Part shown: positions 8,347-16,766 of the stretch, in pieces
Numbering within the stretch: position 1 is the stretch's first letter
Layout of the letters: every line of letters begins with the position of its first letter
Assembly (NCBI GenBank): GCA_021781455.1
Contig: JAJXWV010000064.1
Location: 1-64,000, forward strand
Length of the DNA stretch: 64,000 nucleotides
Direction of reading: 5' to 3'
Origin: Acidobacteriota bacterium
Lineage (GTDB): Bacteria; Acidobacteriota; Thermoanaerobaculia; Gp7-AA8
The notes under the pieces: model-generated
Told to the model about the DNA's origin: nothing
The model's input: the letters and a program-made list of their open reading frames with translations, nothing else
Database searches by the model: none
Translations under genes and position numbers: made by a program

Positions 8347-10002
8347 ATGGGTATCTACGACAATCCGGGCGTTCCGATCCTTTCGATCATCACCTACATC
8401 CCGTTGATCGGCGCGCTGTTCATCGTGTTCTTCTCCGATCTTCTTTTCGGAAAGGGCAACACCAAGGCGATCAAGTACGCGGCCACGGTCGTGGCGGGCA
8501 TCGACTTCGTGGTCTCGATTCCGCTCTGGATCTACTTCGATCCGAAGGCCACCGGCGACCGCATGTTCCAGTTCCGTGAGTTGATCGACTGGATCCCGGC
8601 CATCGGCGTCAAGTACTCGTTCGGCATCGACGGCATCGCCTTGCTGCTCATCCTCCTGACCACGCTGACCGGGTTCATCGCCATCTACTCGTCGTACAGC
8701 GCCATCAACCATCGCGAGAAGGAGTATTACGTCCTGCTCCTCCTGCTGCAGACGGGCATGATCGGCACCTTCTGCGCGCTGGATTTCTTCCTCTTCTACG
8801 TGTTCTGGGAAGTGATGCTCGTGCCGATGTACTTCCTGATCGGCATCTGGGGCGGCGCGCGCAAACTCTACGCGGCCATCAAGTTCTTCCTCTACACACT
8901 GGCCGGATCGGTGCTGATGCTGCTCTCGATCCTGGCGTTGTACTTCTTCAACGATGGCGGGATCCCGTTCCTCAACATCAAGGGACTCGGCAACCCCGCC
9001 ACGTTCAGCGTGCTGCAGTACCACAACATCGGACACCTGATTCCGCCGCAGCTGCAGTTCTGGATCTTCCTCGGCTTCTTCTTCGGTTTCGCCATCAAGG
9101 TGCCGATGTTCCCGTTCCACACCTGGCTGCCGGACGCCCACACCGAAGCGCCGACGGCCGGTTCCGTCATCCTGGCGGCGGTTCTCCTGAAGATGGGCGG
9201 CTACGGATTCATCCGTTTCGCGCTGCCGATTCTGCCGGACGCCACCAAGCAGCTGATCACGCCGATCGTCGTGCTCGCGCTCATCGGCATCGTGTACGGC
9301 GCGCTCGTCACGCTGGTACAGAAGGACATGAAGAAGCTGATCGCGTACTCGTCGGTCTCGCATCTCGGCTTCGTGATGCTGGGCATGTTCGCCTTGAATC
9401 CGATGGGCCTGCGCGGCTCGGTGCTGCAGATGATCAACCACGGCATCTCCACCGGAGCGCTCTTCCTTCTGGTCGGCATCATCTACGAGCGGCGGCACAC
9501 GCGCGAGATCTCCGAATACGGCGGACTGGCCAAGCAGATGCCGATGTACGCGACGCTCTTCCTGATCGCGGCTCTCTCCTCGATGGGCCTTCCGGCGCTG
9601 AACGGCTTCATCGGCGAGTTCACGATTCTCCTCGGCGCCGCGAATCGAAGCATGGTCTGGGCGGGCTTCGCCGGACTGGGGATCATCCTCGGTGCGGCGT
9701 ACCTGCTGTGGCTCTATCAGCGCGTGTTCTGGGGACCGCTCGACAATCCTCTGAACAAGGTGCTTCTCGATGTCAACCGCCGCGAGCTGCTGACCATCCT
9801 GCCGCTGATCGCCTGCATGGTGTGGATCGGCATCGCTCCGGGCATCTTCTTCGACACGATCAAGGAGCCTGTCGACTACATCGTGCGCAAGGTGGAGCCA
9901 ACCTACTTCGATAAGCAGATCACCTTGACTCCGGCTGCCGCCGTGAGGCCTGCGCCTGCCGCGAAAGCCGTCGCCGTGCCGCACATTGCGGAGGCGAGAT
10001 GA
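8347..10002 (+). CDS. nuoM: NADH-quinone oxidoreductase subunit M
   Basis: Antiporter-like membrane subunit (ND4), 551 aa. Motifs include FYVFWEVMLVPMYFLIGIWGG with the conserved glutamate, FPFHTWLPDAHTEAPTAGSVILA, and the QKDMKKLIAYSSVSHLG segment with its lysine. A GAGGGA ribosome site (8333-8338) precedes the ATG. The Ala/Pro/Val-rich final ~30 residues extend past the last helix. Its stop overlaps nuoN by four bases (ATGA). Confidence 0.96.
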   Translation: MGIYDNPGVPILSIITYIPLIGALFIVFFSDLLFGKGNTKAIKYAATVVAGIDFVVSIPLWIYFDPKATGDRMFQFRELIDWIPAIGVKYSFGIDGIALLLILLTTLTGFIAIYSSYSAINHREKEYYVLLLLLQTGMIGTFCALDFFLFYVFWEVMLVPMYFLIGIWGGARKLYAAIKFFLYTLAGSVLMLLSILALYFFNDGGIPFLNIKGLGNPATFSVLQYHNIGHLIPPQLQFWIFLGFFFGFAIKVPMFPFHTWLPDAHTEAPTAGSVILAAVLLKMGGYGFIRFALPILPDATKQLITPIVVLALIGIVYGALVTLVQKDMKKLIAYSSVSHLGFVMLGMFALNPMGLRGSVLQMINHGISTGALFLLVGIIYERRHTREISEYGGLAKQMPMYATLFLIAALSSMGLPALNGFIGEFTILLGAANRSMVWAGFAGLGIILGAAYLLWLYQRVFWGPLDNPLNKVLLDVNRRELLTILPLIACMVWIGIAPGIFFDTIKEPVDYIVRKVEPTYFDKQITLTPAAAVRPAPAAKAVAVPHIAEAR

Positions 10003-11531
10003 ACTGGAACGACGTCGCCGTCCTGCTGCCCGAGATCATCGTCACGATCGGCGCGTCGCTCCTGCTGCTCGGGCCGTTTCTTCGGCGCAAGCCCCGGCCG
10101 GCCGGCATGTCGCTGGGCCTGGGAGCCGGCCAGCCCGCCGAGGTCTCCACGGGAGACGAGTCGGCGAAATGGTGGATGCTGGCCCTGCTCGTCATCACTG
10201 CGATTTCTCTGATCGGCGTTTCGTGGGCCGCTGAAGGACTGGCGCTGTCCGCCGGTTTCTCGCAGATGTTTGCCCTCGACGCGTTTTCGATCTTCTTCAA
10301 GCTGCTGTTCATCGTGGTCATCGCCATGGTGGCGCTGCTCTCCGACGATTTTCTCCGCGAGTCGCGCTACTCGGCGTGGGAGTACTACTCGCTCCTCGGC
10401 TTCGCCCTCTGCGGAATGATGTTCATGGCTTCGGGCGTGAACCTGATCACGATCTGGGTCGGCCTGGAGCTGATGTCGCTCTCGAGCTACATCCTGGCGG
10501 GCTATTACAAGAACGAGGAGAAGTCGACCGAGGCGGCGATGAAGTACTTCATCCTCGGGGCGGTGAGCTCGGCCATCCTGTTGTACGGAATCTCGCTGAT
10601 CTACGGCGTCTGCGGCTCGCTGAACCTGATGGACATCGAGAAATCCCTGTCGACGCTGATCTCGAATGACGCCCTGATGTTCGGGATCATGCTCCTCGCC
10701 GCCGGCCTCTGCTTCAAGGTGGCGGCGGCACCGTTCCACGTCTGGACGCCTGACGTCTACGTCGGCGCGCCGACGCCCATTACCGCGTTCCTGTCCACGG
10801 CCTCGAAAGCGGCGGCCTTTGCGATCTTCGCGCGCATCTTCTATTCAGCGCTGCACGATTTTCATCTCGACTGGAGCAACGTGCTGGCCACAGTGTCGGC
10901 GCTCTCGATGATCGTCGGCAATCTCGCCGCCATCACGCAGACCAACATCAAACGCCTTCTCGCTTACTCGTCGATCGGACATGCCGGGTACGTCCTGCTT
11001 GGCATCATCTCCCTGAGCGACTGGGGCATCCGCGGCATCCTGATCTACACCACCGTCTACGTGTTTGCCACTCTCGGCATCTGGGCCACGATCCTGATGA
11101 TGCGCCGTCACGAGTACGCCGGCGAGGAGATCGACGATTTCGAGGGCCTCTCCAAGCGCGCGCCGTTCTGGGCATTCGCCATGGTCATCTTCCTGTTGTC
11201 GCTGGGAGGCATTCCGCCGACGGCAGGATTCATCGGCAAGTACTACCTTTTCTCCGCGGCGATTGAGGCTGGGTATGGCTGGCTGGCGATCATCGCAGTG
11301 GTCATGTCGGCGGTGTCGATCTTCTACTACTTCAAGATCGTCGTGGCGATGTACCTGCGCGAAGGGAAGGAGGCGGACATGGTGATCACGCGCCCGCTGC
11401 AGGTCGTCGGCGCGGTGGCCCTGGCGGTGACGCTGATTTTCGGCGTCCTTCCCGCCCCGCTGATCACGCAGGTCGAACAGTCGTCGCACTGGATGGCGAC
11501 ACGGGCAGCCGTCCCGCATGTCGGACGATGA
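9999..11531 (+). CDS. nuoN: NADH-quinone oxidoreductase subunit N
   Basis: Third antiporter-like subunit (ND2), 510 aa. Present are WVGLELMSLSSYILAGYYK, the KYFILGAVSSAILLYG segment, PFHVWTPDVYVGAPTPITAFLS and the TNIKRLLAYSSIGHAGY lysine helix. It is the last nuo gene and overlaps the following F0 gene by 14 nt, so complex I and F0 genes are probably on one transcript. Confidence 0.96.
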   Translation: MNWNDVAVLLPEIIVTIGASLLLLGPFLRRKPRPAGMSLGLGAGQPAEVSTGDESAKWWMLALLVITAISLIGVSWAAEGLALSAGFSQMFALDAFSIFFKLLFIVVIAMVALLSDDFLRESRYSAWEYYSLLGFALCGMMFMASGVNLITIWVGLELMSLSSYILAGYYKNEEKSTEAAMKYFILGAVSSAILLYGISLIYGVCGSLNLMDIEKSLSTLISNDALMFGIMLLAAGLCFKVAAAPFHVWTPDVYVGAPTPITAFLSTASKAAAFAIFARIFYSALHDFHLDWSNVLATVSALSMIVGNLAAITQTNIKRLLAYSSIGHAGYVLLGIISLSDWGIRGILIYTTVYVFATLGIWATILMMRRHEYAGEEIDDFEGLSKRAPFWAFAMVIFLLSLGGIPPTAGFIGKYYLFSAAIEAGYGWLAIIAVVMSAVSIFYYFKIVVAMYLREGKEADMVITRPLQVVGAVALAVTLIFGVLPAPLITQVEQSSHWMATRAAVPHVGR

Positions 11532-11754
11532 TCGGTCGCAGTATCAGGGATTCTATGAAGCCCTGACTCTGGGGCTGATGTTTCCCGTGGCCATCGGAGT
11601 AGGGTACTTTCTGGGCCACTGGCTCGACGGCCTCCTCGGGATCAAGCCGTGGCTGACCATCATCTTCACGGTTTTCGGAGTGGCCGCAGCGTTCGTGAAC
11701 CTCTTCCGCACGGCGGCGCAGTCCGATGGAAAACCTTCCGACGGAAACAAATGA
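11518..11754 (+). CDS. AtpZ/AtpI-type small F0 accessory membrane protein
   Basis: A 78-aa protein with two hydrophobic helices: LGLMFPVAIGVGYFLGHWLDG and WLTIIFTVFGVAAAFVNLFR. The Gx3GYFLGxWLD pattern and position ahead of atpI/atpB match the ATPase_gene1 (AtpZ) family, implicated in F0 assembly and divalent cation uptake. The start lies inside nuoN and the end overlaps the next gene by 29 nt. Confidence 0.8.
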   Translation: MSDDDRSQYQGFYEALTLGLMFPVAIGVGYFLGHWLDGLLGIKPWLTIIFTVFGVAAAFVNLFRTAAQSDGKPSDGNK

Positions 11755-12130
11755 CGAGAACGCCGCGGTGGTGTTGTGGCGGGTCAAGAGGAACAGCGTT
11801 GCCGCCTATGTGATTTTTGCGGTTTTTGTGGCGATTTCGCGTGGTTTTCGGCCATTTGTCGGATTGACTTGCAGTGCGGCCGTGACTATCATCAGCTTCC
11901 TTTGGCTGGAGGAGATCATCACGACTCTGCTCCAGCCGTCACCACGGTTACGCGCAGGGAGGGTGGTCTTGCGAACGCTCGCGCGCTTCGCTCTCCTGGG
12001 TGTAGCTCTCTCGGTCACTATTCTCGTTGCCCGTTTTGATGCGGTAAGTGTGTTACTCGGATTCTCGGTCGTGGTGGTGGGAATCATTGGCGAAGCTGTT
12101 TACGCGACGTACCGCAGCTTCGTGGTCTAA
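11726..12130 (+). CDS. AtpI-like ATP synthase subunit I
   Basis: A 134-aa protein with four predicted helices, of the size and position of ATP synthase subunit I, which helps assemble the c-ring. Sequence similarity to the family is weak by eye; the call rests on topology and on the four-base gap to atpB. Its codon composition is less GC-rich than its neighbours. Confidence 0.65.
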   Translation: MENLPTETNDENAAVVLWRVKRNSVAAYVIFAVFVAISRGFRPFVGLTCSAAVTIISFLWLEEIITTLLQPSPRLRAGRVVLRTLARFALLGVALSVTILVARFDAVSVLLGFSVVVVGIIGEAVYATYRSFVV

Positions 12131-12134
12131 CTGA

Positions 12135-12836
12135 ATGGAACACGAAAACTCGATCCTCTACGAGCCGTTCAACCGGTACATCTGGCACCACGCCTTCGGC
12201 TTTGACGTGCCCGATCACGTCATCAACGCCCTGCTCGTCTTTCTGATCTGCTGCGTGGTCTTCCCGCTGGCCTCGCGCCGGATCAGCAAGGACAACCCGG
12301 GCCCGCTGCAGCACATCCTCGAGCTCACCGTGAAGGGGCTGAAGGATCTGCTCCACGACATCGTCGGAGAACACGGCGACGAGTACCTGAACATCATCGG
12401 GGCGTTCACGGTGTTCATTTTCCTCTCGAACATCTTCGGTCTTTTCTACTTCCTGGCTCCTCCGACCAGCAACCCGAACACGACCTTCGCCCTGTCGATC
12501 TCCTCATTCCTCTATTTCAACTGGATGGGCATCCGGAAGCAGGGGCTCGGACATTACCTGAAGCACTTCATGGGTCCGATCTGGTGGCTCGCGCCGCTGA
12601 TGTTTCCCATCGAGATCATCGGCAACTTCGCGCGGATCCTTTCGCTGGGCATGCGTCTCTTCGGCAACATCTTCGGCGAGCACACCGCCACGGGGATCTT
12701 CATGGGCCTGGTGCCGCTGGTGGTGCCGTGGCCGATGATGGCTCTGGGCATCTTCGGAGCCGTCCTGCAGACATTCGTCTTCATCATGCTGACGATGGTG
12801 TACATCAGTGGCGCCACGGCAGCGGAGGAACACTAG
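12135..12836 (+). CDS. atpB: ATP synthase F0 subunit a
   Basis: Stator membrane subunit that forms the ion half-channels, 233 aa. The essential arginine is in ARILSLGMRLFGNIFGEH; the PIEIIGNFARILSL helix and the final ALGIFGAVLQTFVFIMLTMVYI helix are typical. The ATG follows the upstream stop directly. It is followed 38 nt later by atpE. Confidence 0.95.
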   Translation: MEHENSILYEPFNRYIWHHAFGFDVPDHVINALLVFLICCVVFPLASRRISKDNPGPLQHILELTVKGLKDLLHDIVGEHGDEYLNIIGAFTVFIFLSNIFGLFYFLAPPTSNPNTTFALSISSFLYFNWMGIRKQGLGHYLKHFMGPIWWLAPLMFPIEIIGNFARILSLGMRLFGNIFGEHTATGIFMGLVPLVVPWPMMALGIFGAVLQTFVFIMLTMVYISGATAAEEH

Positions 12837-12874
12837 TTCCGGTTTTACGGAATCTGAAAAGGAGGAGAATCGGA

Positions 12875-13201
12875 GTGAACAAGCGAATCGTTTTTCTGTT
12901 CGTCGTGATCGCGCTCATGGCGGTTTCGTCGTTCGCGCAGACCACGCCGTACCAGCCGCTGTCGGGAGCGAGCCAGACCGGCGTCCGCTGGGGCCTGGTC
13001 TCGGCGGCATTCGTGCTCGGCATTGCTGCCGCTGCCGGCGCCATCGGTCAGTCCCGCGCGATCGCGGCGGCCTGCGAAGGCATCGCCCGCAACCCGTCCG
13101 CGGCCGGCGCAATCCGCCTCTCGATGATCATCGGCCTCGCGCTCATCGAGTCCCTGGTCATCTACGCGCTCATCATCGCGTTCATCGTTCAGGCGAAATA
13201 G
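12875..13201 (+). CDS. atpE: ATP synthase F0 subunit c with sodium-type ligand set
   Basis: Ring-forming rotor subunit, 108 aa. GTG at 12875 is chosen because AAAGGAGG lies at 12858-12865. The N-terminus (to about SSFAQ) looks like a cleavable signal or extra helix, as in some sodium-type c subunits. Helix 1 ends in GAIGQSRAIAAACEGIARNPSA and helix 2 is ALIESLVIYALIIAF. Aligned by hand to the Ilyobacter c subunit, the helix-1 Gln (13 residues before the loop Arg), the ion-binding Glu followed by Ser, and the Tyr five residues after the Glu all coincide. This is the sodium-ligand pattern, although the Thr after Ser is Leu here. A terminator follows. Confidence 0.93.
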   Translation: MNKRIVFLFVVIALMAVSSFAQTTPYQPLSGASQTGVRWGLVSAAFVLGIAAAAGAIGQSRAIAAACEGIARNPSAAGAIRLSMIIGLALIESLVIYALIIAFIVQAK

Positions 13202-13225
13202 CTCGGCATCATTCGGGAAAGCGCG

Positions 13226-13257
13226 ACGGCCCGGCGGCAACGCCGGGCCGTTTCGTT
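13226..13257 (+). terminator. Rho-independent terminator after atpE
   Basis: An 11-bp perfect stem (13226-13236 with 13241-13251) closed by a GCAA tetraloop is followed by a T-rich run TTTCGTTTT. It ends the nuo-F0 transcript. Confidence 0.9.
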
Positions 13258-13313
13258 TTGGGCGAAGGTGCTTGCCGCCGCGCCGATGGCGACTCGAGCC
13301 AGAAAGGCGGAGC

Positions 13314-13330
13314 CTCAGGACTCAGGACTC
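13314..13330 (+). repeat. Short heptamer repeat CTCAGGA
   Basis: Two exact copies of CTCAGGA (13314-13320 and 13321-13327) plus a partial third lie in the spacer before the small membrane gene. One of several 7-bp-period arrays in this window. Confidence 0.6.
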
Positions 13331-13389
13331 GTCGGCGCTCCGCTCCGTGGCACTGCCGTTGCTGAGCTCAGGTGCATGGAGGTACCGAC

Positions 13390-13557
13390 GTGAACTGGTT
13401 CAACCTTGCGTTCATCGGTTGGGTCATCCTGATCATTGCGCTGGCAATCGCCGCATACATGCTGCACGCTCCGATGGTATGGATCGGAATCGGAGCGCTG
13501 GCGCTGCTCGGGATCGGGATCATCACATCCGTCAGCCACGCCAAACCGCGGATCTGA
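13390..13557 (+). CDS. Small two-helix membrane protein, unknown function
   Basis: A 55-aa protein made almost entirely of two hydrophobic helices separated by a short APMVW turn, ending in a positively charged tail (HAKPRI). GTG at 13390 is preferred because GGAGGT is at 13378-13383; another GTG lies at 13372. It stands alone between the F0 terminator and a convergent gene. I do not recognise the family. Confidence 0.6.
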   Translation: MNWFNLAFIGWVILIIALAIAAYMLHAPMVWIGIGALALLGIGIITSVSHAKPRI

Positions 13558-13583
13558 GAAAGTGGCCAACGTTGCCAACGAAA

Positions 13584-13606
13584 AACGCCGGCGCTGGGCC
13601 GGCGTT
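13584..13606. terminator. Bidirectional terminator between convergent genes
   Basis: A 9-bp perfect stem (13584-13592 / 13598-13606) with GCTGG loop. Read on the - strand it runs into TTTTTCG; on the + strand it is followed by a C/T-rich tract. It sits between the + small membrane gene and the - secreted protein gene. Confidence 0.75.
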
Positions 13607-13636
13607 CTCTTCGACTCCTGCTGTTGAGCCGTCAGC

Positions 13637-14665
13637 TCATTCGGAGGACATCATCCTGCGCATGGCGTCAACCGCGCCTTCCAGTGAGAGCTTCTCGCTC
13701 AGAGCGATCGAGCGGAGCGGCGACCACGCGCCGTCCTTGTACAGGAGATATCTGACCGTATTCGGGCCGTTGAAGTAGTACGCGAGGCTGCCGTCGGCGG
13801 ACGAAAGGGCGGAGAATCCATCGGCTGAGTCGACCACTGCCACCGGAGTCGGGATCGCGCCGTCCCTGACACCGATCGGGATGCGCAGCCGGCCGTTCGC
13901 GACCGGCTTCAGCGTGATGCGGTGCATCGTGCCGCGGCGGACGTCGCCGAACACGACATCCACCGTGTCATGCGCCGTGGATTCGAGAACGACCGGGTGC
14001 CGCAGGAGCTCGTTGTCCACCGGCGCGGCGAGGAGCGGCTCGGGGTTGTAGATGAAGTCGGAAAGATTCTGAACCCGAATCGAAGTGATGTTGCCGTTGT
14101 CCGTCGTCAGCATCGCATAGCGAGCCCGGTCGCCGTTGCCGCTCTCCTCCCACCACACCGCGTGCACCGTTACCTCGGGGAACGAGGAGACGTTGCCGTT
14201 CGCGTCCTGCTGCTCGGTCTTTCGCGTGATCCCGATGCGCAGGTTCCTCCGAAAGTTGTAATCGACGCTATCGAGTGTCGCTGGCGTTCCCCACGTTCCG
14301 TCGCGATACGAACAGAAACTGAGGTCGCTCGTGAAACCGCTGCTGTTCAGGGTTTCCCAGAAGATGAACAGAGTATTGCTCGTCTCGTCGTAGCCGAGTG
14401 CCGGATCGAGGTTGTAGCCCACCGACAGCGTGGCGGGTACCGGAATGCTCGTCGACTCGTTGTCATGCTGGACGGTGAGGACCAACGCGCGCAGCGACGA
14501 CGGCTGGACATCGGGCAAAGCTTCGGGCGGTACGCTCTCGACGGTGTACAGCGTGCCGTCCAGGGCGAGAAGCGTGTCGCGGTCCGTGCCGGCCGCGTGC
14601 AGCAGCACGGGGCAGAAGAGCGCGATGGCGGCGACGAGGGTGAAGCGGAGCCAGTGTCTGTTCAT
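13637..14665 (-). CDS. Secreted protein of unknown function
   Basis: A 342-aa protein with a clear signal peptide (MNRHWLRFTLVAAIALFCPVLLHAAG). The mature part is rich in beta-prone repeats of the type 'WGTPATLDS', 'WSPLRSIALSE', 'LFIFWETLN', which suggests a beta-propeller or lectin-like fold. There are no catalytic motifs I recognise. The start overlaps the stop of the upstream TPR gene by four bases, so it belongs to the HTH-TPR operon. Confidence 0.75.
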   Translation of the reverse strand: MNRHWLRFTLVAAIALFCPVLLHAAGTDRDTLLALDGTLYTVESVPPEALPDVQPSSLRALVLTVQHDNESTSIPVPATLSVGYNLDPALGYDETSNTLFIFWETLNSSGFTSDLSFCSYRDGTWGTPATLDSVDYNFRRNLRIGITRKTEQQDANGNVSSFPEVTVHAVWWEESGNGDRARYAMLTTDNGNITSIRVQNLSDFIYNPEPLLAAPVDNELLRHPVVLESTAHDTVDVVFGDVRRGTMHRITLKPVANGRLRIPIGVRDGAIPTPVAVVDSADGFSALSSADGSLAYYFNGPNTVRYLLYKDGAWSPLRSIALSEKLSLEGAVDAMRRMMSSE

Positions 14666-15537
14666 AATTTCAAATTCACCATGCGCCGGAGATCCAGGGC
14701 GAAAAGAACGTTCTTGAGGTTCCGGAAGTCGGGATAGAACGTCGCCAGCCGTTCGAAGTGGTGCTCGGCGGTCTCGGTGTCGCCTGACTTGTAAGCGACT
14801 TCGCCGAGGAGGTAGTGCGCGTTCCGGATCTGACGGTTGTCGTTGGCTATGGCGAGGGCCTGCTCGCCGTACGACTTCGCGCGATCGAGCTCGCCCTTGT
14901 CGATGTGCCCGTAACAGAGATCGATGTACGCCTCGGCCCGTCCCATCGCGTCTTCGAGCAAGTCGAGGGCCTGGTGGATGAAGGCGATGCCGACGTCGGT
15001 GTTGTCCTTGAGCAAATGGCAGTACCCAAGATTTTCCAGGGCGTATCCACGGCTCAGGCGCTGCAGCGGATCGCCGCTATCGAGGACGGTCAGGGCGGAC
15101 TCGAAACACTCGATGGCCCGGCCGATCTGCGAGTCCATCTCGTAGACGTTCCCGAGGTCAACCAGGACCGCGCGCTTGTAGGCGAGATCGCTGGCTTCTT
15201 CAGCAGCGTTCAGGGCGAGCTGGCCGTAGAAGAGTGCGCGCTTGAAATCACCCTCGAGTCGATTCTTGTACTGAAGGGCATAGGCGGCGAGGCAGACGTG
15301 ACGCGGGTTTCGACGGCGCATGATCACGCGCGCCAGTTCCTGGACCTCCGGTCCGCCTCGTTCCAGTGCGATGAGCGCGTCGGCCTTGTTGATCGTGATC
15401 AGCTCGCGCGCGGCCTCGTCGACCACAAGGGCCAGAGCCTCGTCGTAGAGCGCTAGGCCTGCCTCGAGATCGTTTTCGCGGACCTTCGCCAGGCCGGCCT
15501 GCCGCAACTGCTCAACTCTGGTCTCGACGCTAAGCAT
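14662..15537 (-). CDS. TPR-repeat protein
   Basis: About 291 aa of helical repeats with TPR-type spacing, for example GNVYEMDSQIGRAIECFESAL, ENLGYCHLLKDNTDVGIAFIHQAL and GEVAYKSGDTETAEHHFERLA. There is no signal peptide or membrane segment, so it is cytoplasmic. The ATG at 15537 (MLSVETRV) is chosen because it gives an 8-nt overlap with the HTH gene. The pairing of an XRE regulator with a TPR protein resembles peptide-responsive regulatory pairs, but no ligand can be inferred. Confidence 0.8.
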   Translation of the reverse strand: MLSVETRVEQLRQAGLAKVRENDLEAGLALYDEALALVVDEAARELITINKADALIALERGGPEVQELARVIMRRRNPRHVCLAAYALQYKNRLEGDFKRALFYGQLALNAAEEASDLAYKRAVLVDLGNVYEMDSQIGRAIECFESALTVLDSGDPLQRLSRGYALENLGYCHLLKDNTDVGIAFIHQALDLLEDAMGRAEAYIDLCYGHIDKGELDRAKSYGEQALAIANDNRQIRNAHYLLGEVAYKSGDTETAEHHFERLATFYPDFRNLKNVLFALDLRRMVNLKL

Positions 15538-15889
15538 CCCCACCCTCGCCCTCTCCCTCGTCATCCCAGTGCTCGGTCTCCTGGCGGCGCTTGAACTCGA
15601 TGAAAGCCTCGATTTCCTTTTGCGCCGTGGGACTGAGCGATTTCAGTTTCTGGAACACGCTCTCGGTCCGCTCGTTCTCCTCAAAGAAGTCGCCGATGCT
15701 GAGGTCGAACGTCTGCAGAATTCGCAGCAGCGCGTCGAGGCCCACCTTGTACTCGCCCTGCTCCATCCGGGAAAGATCCGACTGATGAATGCCGATCTTT
15801 TCGGCGAGCTCCACCTGAGTTAGCTTTCGCTGGCGGCGGAGCTGCCGGATCTTTCGTCCCACGAGTTCGAGCTGGACTGGCCTGTTCAT
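15530..15889 (-). CDS. XRE-family helix-turn-helix regulator
   Basis: A 119-aa cytoplasmic DNA-binding protein. The HTH is GRKIRQLRRQRKLTQVELAEKIGIHQSDLSRMEQGEYKV near residues 12-50, followed by a helical dimerisation part and an acidic Glu/Gly-rich tail. ATG at 15889 (MNRPVQL) is preferred; a longer reading frame would run into the divergent permease promoter. It heads a three-gene - strand operon with the TPR protein and a secreted protein, and faces the ABC permease gene across 48 bp. Confidence 0.85.
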   Translation of the reverse strand: MNRPVQLELVGRKIRQLRRQRKLTQVELAEKIGIHQSDLSRMEQGEYKVGLDALLRILQTFDLSIGDFFEENERTESVFQKLKSLSPTAQKEIEAFIEFKRRQETEHWDDEGEGEGGDA

Positions 15890-15911
15890 GCGTCTTTCGT
15901 TGACTTTTATG

Positions 15912-15925
15912 CTATTAGACAATAG
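15912..15925. promoter_or_regulatory. Palindrome in the divergent HTH / ABC-permease spacer
   Basis: CTATT-AGAC-AATAG is an inverted repeat with 5-bp arms in the 48-bp region between the two divergent start codons. The A/T-rich spacer also has a TTGACT (15900-15905). It could be the operator of the neighbouring XRE regulator; inference from position only. Confidence 0.45.
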
Positions 15926-15937
15926 GATGCCGCGGCT

Positions 15938-16735
15938 TTGCAAGCAGCATTCGCCTCGGTCGAGGCGCGAGGTCCAGCCATCAAGCAAGACCTGCATCTC
16001 CTGAGCGAGCTCATCAAGCGTGACTTCGTTGCCCGGTTCACCGGTTCCGCTCTCGGATGGCTGTGGGCCGTCCTCCAGCCGGCCATTCTGATCGCGGTCT
16101 ACTGGTTTGTCTTCACGTTCATGATCCCGGCACCCCCGCCGGGCGGCGGCGACAAGTACATCTACTTTCTCATGGCCGGCCTGATCCCGTGGATTGCCAT
16201 CAACGAAGGCCTGATGCGATCGCTGACCTCCATCGTCGACAACGCCGCCATGGTTCGCAAACTCCCGCTCCGCAGCGAGCTGCTGGTGATCGTCCCGAAC
16301 GCCTCGGCGCTCATTTTCGAAGCCGTGGCTCTGCTCCTGTTCGCCATCGGTCTCACCATCGTCCGCGGATTCCCGGTGATGGCCTGGATCCTCCCGGTCG
16401 CTCTGGCGATGCAGTTCGCGCTGCAGATGGCTCTGGCGCTCTGTCTCGCGGCTGCCTACGTTTTTCTTCGAGACGTTGGGCAGATCCTCGGATTCGTGCT
16501 CTCGGTCGTTTTCTTCATCAGCCCGATCCTTTATCCTGCCGGAGGTCGATTCGGAAGCATCCTCGCCTGGAACCCACTTACGCCGCTGATCGGGCTCTTT
16601 CGCACTGCGATGCTCGGGACACCGTTACCTGACGCGTCCTCGATCGTCTTCCTTCTGGTCGCGACATGCGCGGCCTCGGCGGCGAGCTTCCTGTTCTTTC
16701 GCCGGGTGCAACCTTTTCTCGTCGACCTGATCTGA
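15938..16735 (+). CDS. O-antigen/polysaccharide ABC transporter permease (Wzm type)
   Basis: A 265-aa ABC-2 type inner-membrane protein with six hydrophobic segments. LLSELIKRDFVARFTGSALGWLWAVLQPA and FFISPILYPAG are family hallmarks of polysaccharide export permeases. TTG at 15938 is the start that gives the normal N-terminus; no ATG or GTG is in register nearby, so the initiation site is uncertain. Its ATPase partner is not adjacent; the best candidate lies at 25324-26547. Confidence 0.88.
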   Translation: MQAAFASVEARGPAIKQDLHLLSELIKRDFVARFTGSALGWLWAVLQPAILIAVYWFVFTFMIPAPPPGGGDKYIYFLMAGLIPWIAINEGLMRSLTSIVDNAAMVRKLPLRSELLVIVPNASALIFEAVALLLFAIGLTIVRGFPVMAWILPVALAMQFALQMALALCLAAAYVFLRDVGQILGFVLSVVFFISPILYPAGGRFGSILAWNPLTPLIGLFRTAMLGTPLPDASSIVFLLVATCAASAASFLFFRRVQPFLVDLI

Positions 16736-16766
16736 ACTGTCCTCTACCCAACAAGGAGATTTCTTC

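Noticed and set aside
8314-9984. 556-codon antisense frame opposite nuoM
   Set aside because: Product is a run of Arg/Glu/Asp/His without any fold signal; the + strand gene is unmistakable.
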